Below, in pieces: positions 42,101-51,000 of a stretch of 64,000 nt of DNA. The notes beneath the pieces were generated by a model, which saw only the letters and a list, made by a program, of their open reading frames with translations, made no database searches and was not told the origin of the DNA. The position numbers were made by a program, and so were the translations under genes. Each line of letters starts with the position of its first letter. Position 1 is the first letter of the stretch. This DNA is from Candidatus Hydrogenedentota bacterium. Lineage in GTDB: Bacteria; Hydrogenedentota; Hydrogenedentia; Hydrogenedentales; Hydrogenedentaceae. Location of the stretch: positions 1 to 64,000 of the forward strand of contig JAOAHN010000058.1 of the NCBI GenBank assembly GCA_026415215.1. The letters run 5' to 3'.

Positions 42101-42625
42101 ATTTTACTGGAGATTTGGGGTTTATTCAGCTACATTGGTGGAATGGCTTTACATAAAGTTAGTCCAGAAGGGAGAATAGATAGCGAAGAATTGTCCGTTA
42201 CCGCTCAGTGTGTAAAGGAGTGGTATTTTCCCTCAGCTATTGAAAAAGGTTTGCTCTCACTCGGTTATGATAAAACTTGGGCAATGGAAGATGCTCAGAT
42301 TTTTAGGATAGCTATAGAGCATTCAGAGAGGCTAATAAAGTTGCAGAAGGAACCCTGGGCTCCTAACCTTTACCTGTTATTTAGCGATCCGGCTGTTAAG
42401 AAGGTTTTAGGAGTTCACGAATATGGTGGAAGAACATGGTTGGTAAAAGAGAAGTGGGAATTTTTGCTCAGGGCAATGTTTATGTTTTTATGGTTTGTAA
42501 AGTATCCTTGGGACGAAGTGGATATAGAAGAGTTGTTATATGTTAAAGCAAATATAGATGAACTTATATTTGCAGCATCTGAATCTGATTACGATTTCTA
42601 CTATCTTTTCGAGTCTATTAAGTGA
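39167..42625 (+). CDS. Large GH13-like alpha-amylase superfamily protein
   Basis: About 1152 residues from ATG 39167 (the track start, GTG 39158, lies three codons earlier). No signal peptide is seen, so it is probably cytoplasmic. Residues 1-290 are not recognised. Residues about 300-720 form the GH13 barrel: WGFTGLWLIGVWERS, GIRLASDMVPNHYGIYS, IIRFDAAMT with the nucleophile Asp near 520, LLLAEAFWLLEGYFV with the acid Glu near 585, and FMNNPDEETA near 645 where GH13 enzymes usually have NHD. Thus His of the third motif is replaced by Pro. The last 430 residues (GHGQIEGYAEKYGMEY, then a helical region) include a beta-sandwich and an unrecognised tail. It may act on glycogen or maltodextrins inside the cell; the specificity is not readable. 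Confidence 0.72.
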   Translation: MKWYPLSFVWRKYAWDVWNPMVFYANLPDAIKPEEKKKLLVQTIVDGVNKENTNNPDFLFWSYGELRALELITEVFRYVIDVYCNKVVEAPFAGYGERLEQNIGESLHYLLKEWLSYYPPIKLFYGENNIEDYFVKIPRGSSSWENTLIELLLGWVNNHNPACKKYKIMFDDEPLKEKFVEYIESVKEAEKYFSELPPLPETNLSLWDTLWEPIRACPNSLEEQLEFIRRNWSFFLPAYLLREIDVVRGVIREERIFRGFGKGPLEVLDFRRGRGSGLEEYEAYSPDRDWMPNLVLIAKLVYVWLYQLSKKYKRNIRRLDEIPDEELDQLARWGFTGLWLIGVWERSEASKTIKRLAGNPEAIASAYSIYEYEVARDLGGEEALSNLKERAWKRGIRLASDMVPNHYGIYSRWVIEYPERFIQLPYSPFPSYKFTGPNLSLHPDIGIYIEDGYWDRTDAAVVFKWQNFKTGEVRYIYHGNDGTHMPWNDTAQLNFLLPEVREAVKQTILKVSEKFPIIRFDAAMTLTKRHFQRLWYPAPDEGGAIPSRADYGMAREEFDKFFPKEFWREVVDMIAEKSPDTLLLAEAFWLLEGYFVRTLGMHRVYNSAFMNMLKMEDNAKYRQTVKNILEFSPPVLQRFVNFMNNPDEETAVAQFGKGDKYFGIATMMVTLPGLPMFGHGQIEGYAEKYGMEYSRAYWDELPDDNLIHRHEVEIFPLMRKRYLFSGAQNFAFYDFVTPQGWVDENVFAYTNRVGEEKALVIYNNSINMTRGRIFSSTRINVGPADSPYFIVKNLGEALGLKSDPNVYYVFREHRTRLDYIISGKHLCENGFYVELQGYEYKVFLDWREVHDQDGIWARVAEILGGKGISNIEDLYKEFLFSDVLEPLKTLISPLCLGRIISGDEIKESSVKEYIELFWNAVAGRVKYPFSIIPWVDRTVLELGSVGKKYKVFVEEIGDPEIVEILRDCFEGEYRVRYSILLEIWGLFSYIGGMALHKVSPEGRIDSEELSVTAQCVKEWYFPSAIEKGLLSLGYDKTWAMEDAQIFRIAIEHSERLIKLQKEPWAPNLYLLFSDPAVKKVLGVHEYGGRTWLVKEKWEFLLRAMFMFLWFVKYPWDEVDIEELLYVKANIDELIFAASESDYDFYYLFESIK

Positions 42626-42650
42626 GGACTTGTAGTCAAATCAAACTGCA

Positions 42651-43334
42651 TTACTTAGTTGTGTTAAGTTTCCAGATTTTCAAGTTGTCAAAGCAACCTG
42701 TGTCATCGAAAGAGCCCAATCCGATTTTCCCCTTTATAAAGGTTTTATCCTCTGCAACCATTATTGGTTTGCTCATATTGTCGAAATAGGCTTCTATTTT
42801 TCCCTCTTTACTATCACGAATTATCCTTATTTTGTGAAAATTATTTCCCCACTCTACTCCTTCTGTTCTCTCTTTTGCGATGGATATTCTTGGCGCTCCA
42901 TTCACAAGGAACACGGAATGGGCATGTTCATCTGCTTTAGTAGCAATATGGATGTAATAGTAGTGAGTTGGGTCCTGATACCCGAAGAAAAAGCATAAAT
43001 CACGGTGTCCGTATTCTTTTCCTGTTTGTTTTACATCTACTTCGAGTACAAAATCTTCCCACTCCATTTCTTTTAAAATAGCAATACTTTTTGGGGAACG
43101 CACAGGTGGTTCGTAATTGCTTGGCCCCATTAAGCATAGGAGATGGTTTCCACTCTCATCTTTGGAAAGCGCCCACGCATTAGAGTCTGTCATTTCCCAT
43201 TTGGAAATTCCGGATTCAAAATCCTCAATGAAATCTGGATGTTTCTGAGTAGAGCTCTCTGCAATTAAATAAGTTGTATTAATCAATGAGCAACAAGTTA
43301 GCATTAATATTAGAGTTTTTAACTTATTCTTCAT
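42651..43334 (-). CDS. Secreted concanavalin-like (LamG/DUF1080-type) protein
   Basis: A 227-residue exported protein with signal peptide LKTLILMLTCCSLINTTYLIAE. The rest is a single beta-sandwich of the laminin-G/3-keto-disaccharide hydrolase type: DFIEDFESGISKWEM, FVLEVDVKQTGKEYGHRDLCFFFGYQDPTHYYYIHIATKADEHAH, VEWGNNFHKIRIIRD, GKIEAYFDNMSKPIM, GKIGLGSFDDTGCFDNLKIWK. Such domains bind or cleave carbohydrate. It stands alone, converging on the GH13 gene. It is probably periplasmic or surface located; no catalytic residues can be named with confidence. Confidence 0.7.
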   Translation of the reverse strand: MKNKLKTLILMLTCCSLINTTYLIAESSTQKHPDFIEDFESGISKWEMTDSNAWALSKDESGNHLLCLMGPSNYEPPVRSPKSIAILKEMEWEDFVLEVDVKQTGKEYGHRDLCFFFGYQDPTHYYYIHIATKADEHAHSVFLVNGAPRISIAKERTEGVEWGNNFHKIRIIRDSKEGKIEAYFDNMSKPIMVAEDKTFIKGKIGLGSFDDTGCFDNLKIWKLNTTK

Positions 43335-43503
43335 AATTGCTTCCCTTTATAAGTGATTCTTTATTTATAGGGTGTAAATATTTTATTTGATCTAAGGTGC
43401 AAATATAAAGTGAGTTATATCAAAGTTGATTTTTTATTGTTTATTATGATAACATTTCTAATTAGTCAAGTGATTTTCTTATTGTAAGAGCAAGAGAAAA
43501 TAC

Positions 43504-43561
43504 TTGACTTTGAGTATTTTTTTTTGGTTTAATTAGGTTTGTTAGCCGTGAAGGATACGGC
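43504..43561 (+). promoter_or_regulatory. Promoter and 5' UTR hairpin of the OmpA/Pal gene
   Basis: TTGACT (43504-43509) and TTTAAT (43528-43533) are spaced 18 bases apart. The leader then contains a small hairpin, GCCGT/ACGGC (43545-43549 and 43557-43561). GAAGGAGGG lies just before the ATG at 43615. The strong -35 and ribosome binding site suit an abundant envelope protein. Confidence 0.5.
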
Positions 43562-43614
43562 ACAACGAAGAAAGGTTAACCAGAATAAACTATAACATTA
43601 GAAGGAGGGAATCT

Positions 43615-44262
43615 ATGAAAAAGCTAATAGCATTATCGTTAGTAGTAGCAATTACTGTTGTTGGATTGCCTGCCACAGCGGCAAAGGTTTGGGATGATAT
43701 GTCCTGGTGGGGTAATACTGGAGCTAAACCTGAACCAGTAGCAGATTCTAAGGGAAGGAGTGGTTATTGGTGGTGGCCTAAAGAGCCTGCATCCAATGCG
43801 GATGATTCTGAATTGTGGGGAAATCGTGGGATAGTTTATAGCATGTGGGAGAAACCGGCTCCTCCAGCTCCGCCAGCTCCAACACCTCCACCTCCTGCTC
43901 CTCCGGTTCAGAAGAGAACTGCTCCGGTGTTTAACCATGTATTGTTTGACTTTGATAAGTCTGTATTAAAGCCTGAGGGTAAGGCTATTGTAGACGAAGT
44001 CGTTGCTTACTTAAAGAAGTATCCAAAAGATAAGGTTACTATTGAGGGGCACTGCTGCAGTATTGGAACAGACGAATATAATATGGGATTAGGTCAACGC
44101 CGTGCTGATGCGGTGAAGAAGTATATGGTGGAGAATGGAATAGATGCTTCCCGTATAACTACTATTAGCTACGGCGAAAGCAGACCTGCAGTTCCAAACG
44201 ATACTCCTCAAAATCGTAAACTTAATCGTAGAGCGGTATTTGTAATCACCATTGGAGATTAA
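43615..44262 (+). CDS. OmpA/Pal-family peptidoglycan-binding outer-membrane protein
   Basis: A 215-residue exported protein. A signal peptide (LIALSLVVAITVVGLPATA) is followed by a Trp-rich stretch of about 60 residues (DDMSWWGNTG, YWWWPKEPAS, ELWGNRGIVYSMWE), then a proline/alanine linker. The OmpA-like domain starts near residue 105 (FNHVLFDFDKSVLKPEGKAIVDEV) with the peptidoglycan-contact motif NMGLGQRRADAVKKYM and ends NRRAVFVI. It should tie the outer membrane to the cell wall, though it lacks a Pal-type lipobox. The Trp-rich segment is not a module I recognise. GAAGGAGGG and a strong promoter suggest high expression, and a good terminator follows. Confidence 0.88.
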   Translation: MKKLIALSLVVAITVVGLPATAAKVWDDMSWWGNTGAKPEPVADSKGRSGYWWWPKEPASNADDSELWGNRGIVYSMWEKPAPPAPPAPTPPPPAPPVQKRTAPVFNHVLFDFDKSVLKPEGKAIVDEVVAYLKKYPKDKVTIEGHCCSIGTDEYNMGLGQRRADAVKKYMVENGIDASRITTISYGESRPAVPNDTPQNRKLNRRAVFVITIGD

Positions 44263-44718
44263 GAGCCACCAGGACGAGACCTAAAAGGTTAACTTTCTCG
44301 GTTGTGCCTTGATATAGGAGGCACGGGAAGGAAAATGCCCGTGCCTCATATATTTTTAAATTAGATGGTTAAGATAAATTGTGTTAGCTTTTGTTAATGC
44401 TCAATATAATGCTAATTTTTTTTGGAGTGTAAGAGTAATAAAGACTTTTGTGTTCTCGTTACAGTGCTAAATTTTGAATGTTGATGTTTTAGAATAAATA
44501 GTTTTGTAAATAGCGTGTAGATTGGTGAATTATGAAATGCATTTTAATTTTGACTTTTACTCATTACACTTGTTGAAAACTTTTTCTAATCTTATAGTAA
44601 TTACTGATGGATAAGTAGCTTTATTGTTTTAGAGTTCTGGACATTCGAGTATCAGGGAAATCTGTATTTTCAAAAGAATTACCGAAGGGTAAAATGGGTA
44701 GGGAGGGGAAATCTTAAT
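44263..44718. other. Intergenic region with one terminator, no gene
   Basis: About 455 bases between convergent genes. The only feature seen is the terminator at 44318-44347. The rest is AT-rich, with no ORF, tRNA or repeated motif I can support. Confidence 0.5.
44318..44347 (+). terminator. Rho-independent terminator of the OmpA/Pal gene
   Basis: GAGGCACGGG (44318-44327) pairs perfectly with CCCGTGCCTC (44338-44347). Flanking ATATA/ATATAT can lengthen the stem. TATATTTTT follows on the plus strand. Confidence 0.85.
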
Positions 44719-46236
44719 TTATTTTTCTTCCCAGTGAATAGCTAACCAAAATTTATTAACCTTGTTAACCTCAATCTGAGGCGGTAGGGGTAGAGTCTTT
44801 AGATATGATTCGAATTTTTGGGGTATTAGAATTATCTTTTTCTTATCAGATTGGTTTCGTAGAAAACTCACTACTTTTTCTTCAATCTCACCTAATGCCT
44901 TATTAAAGTCTTTCTCTGCTTCCTCGCCAATCTCTATTTCGGGAACAGGTATGTGAAGGTAAAATTCCAACCCATTAAGTTCACGAGATTTTACCGTAAA
45001 AAGTTCTACTTTTTGGTATTTCGTCACCAGTGGGTTAAGATCATCGGCGAGTTGTTTCATATCTTTTGAGTTAGGTATGTAACCTGAAATACCTTTGCCT
45101 ATTATTATAATAAGTGTTTGCACTAAAGCAATTATAAGAACCTGCTTAATATTTATGATATTGTTTTCGATTCTTTTCAGGAGTATTTTTGCCATTCCTG
45201 AAGATAGGGGAATAAATAAAGGAATAATATATAGGGATAATCTTGATTTGCTTACGAAGAAGAAAATCATAGGTATGGTAAATATAAGTAAGAGGAAAAA
45301 AAACTCAATAGTATTGAATTCTGGAAAAAGTATCGGTGTTTTAGATGTTCTTTTCTCTTTTATCATTGAATACACTAAGAGAAAGATCCATAAGCCTGTT
45401 CCTAAAAGAATTGGGGCTACATACACGGGAAATATCTTGTACCATTCGGGATTCCTATCAAATTCCCCTTGGGCAAGCCTTCCAAAAGTCTCATGTAGTA
45501 GCCAGTATTTCAATAAACCGGGATATTTCCAATTTTCATAAAAATACCATCCCAATCCTATTACTATGTATATGAATATTCCTACAGGTGAAATGAAATG
45601 CCATAAACTTTCTTTGTGTTTTATCCATCTCCACATACAAAATGGAACTATTCCTAATAGCGGTATGAGTCCCATAGGACCTTTAGTAAAACATCCCAGA
45701 CCTAATCCTAACCAAAATATGTATACATAGTGCTTCTTTTTATATTTATATGCTTTCCAGAATGAATAGTATGTGATGGAGTGCCATAGTACAAGAAGTG
45801 TGTCAGTGGAGATTGCATTAGCTCCTCCTACTAAAAAAGGTGAAGTCCCATAAATCAAAGAAGCTAATACTCCTGTATTAAAGTCCCATAATTCCTTTGT
45901 AAGGAGAAATACGAACAATACTGTAAAAAGGAATGCAGGTATGAGGTAAAATCTTGCTCCCCAAGTGCTATCATCCCCGAATATTGCTAATCCGCCTGCT
46001 ATCGCAATGTAGGTAAGAGGTGGTTTTGTCCAATGGTGTTCTCCATGAATGATAGGTTCTAATAAATTACCCGATTTGAGGGTTTCTCGAGCACATAAGG
46101 CATATCTTCCTTCTGTTGTTTCGTACAATCCTCGAGTACCCTGGAACAAAGTTACACATAAGAAAGACATAAATAGGGATAAATAAAATGTTTTTCGCCA
46201 GGAATTGAAATCAGATGAAAATTCCTTGTTAAACAT
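44719..46236 (-). CDS. GT39/ArnT-type membrane glycosyltransferase
   Basis: A 505-residue GT-C glycosyltransferase with about ten membrane segments. The first periplasmic loop has TRGLYETTEGRYALCARETLKSGNLLEPIIHGEHHWTKPPLTY, the ArnT/PMT signature (compare E-x-R-YA-x-A-x-EM). It transfers a sugar from a polyprenyl-phosphate donor to a lipid, protein or glycan acceptor on the outer face of the inner membrane. The soluble C-terminus (about residues 410-505) is short. Its gene starts three bases after tspO and is the last of a pfk-tspO-GT39 run. Acceptor and sugar cannot be read. Confidence 0.87.
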   Translation of the reverse strand: MFNKEFSSDFNSWRKTFYLSLFMSFLCVTLFQGTRGLYETTEGRYALCARETLKSGNLLEPIIHGEHHWTKPPLTYIAIAGGLAIFGDDSTWGARFYLIPAFLFTVLFVFLLTKELWDFNTGVLASLIYGTSPFLVGGANAISTDTLLVLWHSITYYSFWKAYKYKKKHYVYIFWLGLGLGCFTKGPMGLIPLLGIVPFCMWRWIKHKESLWHFISPVGIFIYIVIGLGWYFYENWKYPGLLKYWLLHETFGRLAQGEFDRNPEWYKIFPVYVAPILLGTGLWIFLLVYSMIKEKRTSKTPILFPEFNTIEFFFLLLIFTIPMIFFFVSKSRLSLYIIPLFIPLSSGMAKILLKRIENNIINIKQVLIIALVQTLIIIIGKGISGYIPNSKDMKQLADDLNPLVTKYQKVELFTVKSRELNGLEFYLHIPVPEIEIGEEAEKDFNKALGEIEEKVVSFLRNQSDKKKIILIPQKFESYLKTLPLPPQIEVNKVNKFWLAIHWEEK

Positions 46237-46239
46237 TTT

Positions 46240-46635
46240 TCACCTACTCCAGTTAAGGTATGTAATCGAGGATTGAAGCACTGTGGCAAAACTTACCCAA
46301 ATCAAGTAGGGTAATTGTAGTAGCGATAGTGTTTTACTATGTGGGTATAGCCATACTATCGATAATATTATGGTAATTAACAAAAGGACTGCGTCTATAG
46401 TTGCTAATAAGTTATTTTTGAGTCCAAATTGAACTGGTGTAAATGAGAAATTGAATATGAGATTTAGTATTAACACAAAGCCTATATGCATTGGGATTTT
46501 TTTTCTTATTACATAATAAAATGTAAACCCATAAGTAATGAATATTAGTGTATAAAGAAAGGTCCATGCGGGCCCAAACACCCAGGCGGGGGGAGACCAC
46601 CATGGTTTAATTAGTTGTTCATAGTATTCCTTCAT
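46240..46635 (-). CDS. TspO/MBR (translocator/benzodiazepine receptor) family protein
   Basis: A 131-residue integral membrane protein with five helices, typical of TspO. Hallmarks are KPWWSPPAWVFGPAWTFLYTLI in the first third, FNFSFTPVQFGLKNNLLATIDAVLLLITI, and the end PYLIWVSFATVLQSSITYLN. TspO proteins bind tetrapyrroles and sterol-like ligands and respond to oxygen or stress. The length is slightly short (typical about 150), because the first helix begins late. It lies between pfk and a GT39 gene with gaps of 30 and 3 bases. Confidence 0.9.
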   Translation of the reverse strand: MKEYYEQLIKPWWSPPAWVFGPAWTFLYTLIFITYGFTFYYVIRKKIPMHIGFVLILNLIFNFSFTPVQFGLKNNLLATIDAVLLLITIILSIVWLYPHSKTLSLLQLPYLIWVSFATVLQSSITYLNWSR

Positions 46636-46665
46636 AATTTACTCCACAATCTGCATAGTTATCAT

Positions 46666-47961
46666 TCATAACGGGCTTGAAATATATTCCGGTTGTCCTG
46701 TGGATGCTAAGACAGATCTCCATAACTCGCCAGTAGGATCAACTTGCTTTCTCCCTTTTATTACCATATCCATAGGGATATGAACAAATTCATTGTTTAT
46801 AAACCCTATGGTAATTCCTGTTTTACCTGAAAACCCTGCATGCACTGCGTTTCTGGCTAAAGAATCACAAAATATAGCGTCATCGGCGTTTGCAGGTACG
46901 CTCCTAATAATGTAACTTGGGTCAAAGTACTTCATTTGTATATGAATATTCTTATTCTCGAAGTAGTTTAGTATTATATCTTTCAAGAATTTTCCTGGAT
47001 CTGGATGGATAGTATTCCCTGAAGCATCTTTTTTCATATCTTTTTCATTAAACCAGTTAGCACCCGCACCTTCAGCTACTATAACTAATGCATGTTCTCT
47101 GGTTAGAAGCCTATTTTCGAGCCATTTCAAGAATCCATTTTCTCCATTTAGTATAACTGGAACTTCGGGAATTATTACAAAATTTGCTAATTGACTTGCA
47201 AGAGCAGAATAGCAAGCAACGAATCCGGAGTCTCTTCCCATTAGTTTTACCAGACCTAAGCCGTATCTTACAGATTTGGCTTCAATATGGGCACTGATTA
47301 AGACTTTTCTCGCTTCTTCTACGGCGGTGTTAAATCCAAAAGAGCGAGAGATGTAAAGTATATCATTATCTATTGTCTTGGGGATTCCAATGATAGAGAT
47401 TGGTATATTTCGCTTTCTTGTTTCTTTGTATATCTCATAGGCACCTCTATGTGTCCCATCTCCACCTATACAGAAGAGGATGTTTACACCGAGCTGTTTT
47501 AAATAATCAACTATTTTTTGGGGGTCTTGAGGACCTCTTGAGGTACCTAAAATAGTTCCACCTTCGTCGTGAATCTCATCTACAACTTCAGGGTCCAGCT
47601 CGGTGGTAGGAATTTGATTTTCCGGGTTGATTCCAGCAAACCCGTAACGGAAGCCTAAGATTCTTCTGATTCCATAGTTAAACCAAAGTTCTACTACAAG
47701 AGAGCGAATGACATTGTTTAGTCCTGGGCATATCCCCCCACAAGTAACTATCCCTACCGCACATTTATTAGGTTCAAAATATATGAGTTTTCTTGGTCCA
47801 GCCTTTTCAAAAAATAGGTTATCTTCTATGGTGGTTAGTCTTCCTTCTTTAGCTTCTATGTTGAAGGGAATATATATGTTATCCTCGACAAATGAGGACT
47901 CTCTAATAGAAAGTGGAGAGGTAAAAGTGGGATTTCCAACTAATGGGGATTTTAATAACAT
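46666..47961 (-). CDS. pfkA: 6-phosphofructokinase, ATP-dependent type by motif
   Basis: A 431-residue glycolytic enzyme that phosphorylates fructose 6-phosphate. The fold is clear: CGGICPGLNNVI (residues 74-85), GTSRGPQDPQKI, GGDGT at 166-170, PKTIDND at 194-200 and MGR at 241-243. Gly at the fourth position of GGDGT favours ATP, whereas PPi-dependent enzymes usually have Asp there. The Lys in PKTIDND is common to PPi enzymes but also to plant ATP-dependent PFKs, which carry the same GGDGT/PKTIDND pair. The long N-terminus (about 65 residues) also fits that clade. The gene begins a run with tspO and a glycosyltransferase. Confidence 0.9.
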   Translation of the reverse strand: MLLKSPLVGNPTFTSPLSIRESSFVEDNIYIPFNIEAKEGRLTTIEDNLFFEKAGPRKLIYFEPNKCAVGIVTCGGICPGLNNVIRSLVVELWFNYGIRRILGFRYGFAGINPENQIPTTELDPEVVDEIHDEGGTILGTSRGPQDPQKIVDYLKQLGVNILFCIGGDGTHRGAYEIYKETRKRNIPISIIGIPKTIDNDILYISRSFGFNTAVEEARKVLISAHIEAKSVRYGLGLVKLMGRDSGFVACYSALASQLANFVIIPEVPVILNGENGFLKWLENRLLTREHALVIVAEGAGANWFNEKDMKKDASGNTIHPDPGKFLKDIILNYFENKNIHIQMKYFDPSYIIRSVPANADDAIFCDSLARNAVHAGFSGKTGITIGFINNEFVHIPMDMVIKGRKQVDPTGELWRSVLASTGQPEYISSPL

Positions 47962-48003
47962 TTTATACTCCCTTTATATCCGTTTTTCACGCGTATAAAC
48001 AAT

Positions 48004-48031
48004 AAAAACACTGTGCAAAATTAGTGTTTTT
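48004..48031. promoter_or_regulatory. Inverted repeat between divergent pfk and the large surface-protein gene
   Basis: AAAAACACT (48004-48012) and AGTGTTTTT (48023-48031) form a perfect 9-bp inverted repeat with a 10-base centre. It lies between two divergent starts, about 57 bases from the start of the plus gene, whose own -10-like TATAAT is near 48055. It could be an operator or a transcription roadblock. Confidence 0.35.
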
Positions 48032-48087
48032 GTAGTATTATATTTTTGTGAGTCTATAATAAAACAAAAACTCTTGGGAGAGCAATA

Positions 48088-51000
48088 ATGATTAAAGATT
48101 ATATAAGAGGAAAGGTGTGCATATTTCTCTTTTTATACTTTAGTTTTTTGTTTTTTAACTCCTCCGCAGATCTATACAGGATTTATGAGGGTGCTCCTAA
48201 TGGTGCTACTGGTAATCCGAATGAATGGGGGTTTGAACAAATAAGTGATGCGTGGTTGCATGCCACTCAGGTGAATCCGGGTAATCATACGATACGGATT
48301 GAATGGGGCGGTCCTTCACAGATGGATGGTGTGTATTTTCTGGTACCGGAATTAGTTTTAGGGGATAGTGGGCATATTGAAGTAGTAGCGGATACTGGAA
48401 TTCGACCGGAGATACGGCCTGATGGGGATCATCCTGTATTTACGAATAGTTCGACTACGGGTAAGATATTGAGGATAGTAGGCTATGATGAGGGGGTATA
48501 TAACCGAATTGCTTTGTATTCATCTTATTCTTCTCCGATTTTGACTACTTCAGTAAATGGGAATGGGGTTGTGGTGGTAGAGAAAGTGAATTTTATAAAG
48601 AAAGAACGGGTATGGGAGCCGTCGGTGGTGCCGGGTGCGCCTGATGGAAGTTATGTGTATTTGCAGAATGTTCCTAATCAGAAGCATCAGTTTTATATGG
48701 TTCGTTTTTTAGGTGGGGATGAGGTAGATCAGACCCTACCGGTGATGGTAATTGGTCCGATGAGTGGTATGGGTGTACTGGAGGCGTCATTACGGTATGT
48801 GGATTTTAGTTATGCGAAGGGAAGAGGAACTCGATTGGCATTGAAGAATGTTGTTCGGATGACATTGGATCAGTGTATATTTGCACCGGAGGGGGGGAGT
48901 AGTTATTCCAACAGTGCGGTAGCTGTGCGAGCAGACAGCCCTACAGCAAGTGATGGTGGTTCCCAAGTTGTGTTCTACAACTGTTCTTTCCGCAGTGGGA
49001 GTGCGAATCTGTTTGATAAATTGGGTGAGGATACTCATGTTACGGGTAATATATACCGTTTATACAAGCCAGTGTTTACGGGACCCTGTGGTGAACGGGC
49101 TTTCAATTTTCAACAAAGTGGAGCCCGAGTTGAGATATTGGGTTTAGAACCAGGCAACAATTGGTTTGATACTTCTGACGACATAGTTCCATCTCCGGTA
49201 TATTGGGTGGATATGGATGGTATGACAGCTAACACCGGAGTTTATGCTCGGATCCTCCGGGGCACAATGAGATTCTATAGAGCTAAAGGAACTATTAGGC
49301 CCTATGTAGGGTATGGAGTAGTTTCTCTCGGTGGAGAATTAACAGGATCTGTAGTAGTGGAGATGGATTCATGCTGGTGGGGGTTCGGAGCAGGGACATA
49401 TCGTTCAGGTGCGACGGGAGGGAATTATGCTCCATCATTGATTATAACTAATACTATATTTTACGGAGGGGGAGTTCAGTCGTATATTGATACTCGGGGC
49501 TTCAATGATACGCTCTCTCCTTCTGCTTATGCTACGATTCGTCTGCGTCATGTGACACTGACTTCGCCTTTGGGGAGTCCCGTTACTAATTGGCTTGTCC
49601 ACGGTCGGGCGGGCGATACTTTGTATTCTGCTGGGACAATTTTTGATGCTCCCAATGCTTCCAATCTTACTCCTGTTTGGGAAACGGGTTATGAGTGGAA
49701 AAACTTGGCATGGAATAGGAATAGTATGGATGGGAGGGGGAGTTTTCCGGTAGCACCGAATGAGCAAATTATAGTTTATGCTGACCCGAAGCTGGATGAG
49801 GTTGGAAAACTTCAGACAGGTAGTGGTGCGTTAGGTAGGTCTGGAATATCCGATCCTACTAATAGAGATTTTGAGGGCCAGAGTAGACCTTTACCACCAT
49901 CTTATGCCTCGCCCGATATTGGGGGTGATGAGGCATTTTTCCGGCCCACCGATATTTTATCTGTTCCCGAAGAAATAGAGGTTTATGACAATGTGTTAGA
50001 AGGGACTATCGTAGCGGTATTTACTGTAATTGACCCTGATCCGGGGGAACCGCATACTTTAAACTTGGTGCAAAATGGTAATGGAGCGTTTCGGTTGGAT
50101 GGTAATCAATTGGTAGTGGACTTTCCGAACGCCCTAAATGGGAGTGAGTTTCCTTATGTTACGGTTCAGGTTTGGGCTACTGACATGATGGGTTTACATT
50201 ATGACAAGACATTTTTGGTTCATGTTATTGATGCGACCCCCGCATATGTAAGCTCGGTGCGGGTTACGCAACCGCTGGAAATAGAGGTTGAATTTTCTGA
50301 GCCAATGCGAATGGATGAGTTAGGGGAAGTAGGAAATTATTCAATCTCCGGTGAGGGAAGGGGTACTTTGTTACAAAATCCGCACATGGTTACAGTGATT
50401 AGTAATAAGAAAGTGCGATTGAATTGGAACTCAGGGGAAATGAAGAACGGTGGGGATGTAACTATTACGGTAACAGGGGTGTATGATGCTCAAGGGAATC
50501 CCATAGGTATGCCGAACAGTAAAACTCATATTGGGGGAGGTGTAGGTGGAGTCCCACCAATGTTAGCCTCTATAGAAGTAGTGGGACCACGACGGATAAA
50601 TGTTGTTTTTTCCGAAGCGCTTCAAGAATCGGGTTTAGTTAGTGCACTCAATCCAAATAATTACCGTTGGTGGAAAACAAATCCACCGGGTAATTCCCCC
50701 ACAAATGTAGAGAAATTATCTAATAATCCCCCTGTCTATACGATCTCGTGGACTACAGGGCTTAGTATATCCGAAGGTGAAGAAGTGACTGTTCGTGTGG
50801 ATAATGTACAAGATTTAGCTGGGAATCCAATTGATACACAGTTTAATACAGCTTCGGATGTTTTTGATGTCATTTTACCGAAAGCAATTTCTCTATCTGC
50901 TGTTAACGAACGAACATTGAAAATAAAATATAGCAAAGACATGGGTTCATCGGCGCTTTTTGTGGGTAACTATACTCTTGGGAATCCTCCGGGAGCATCT

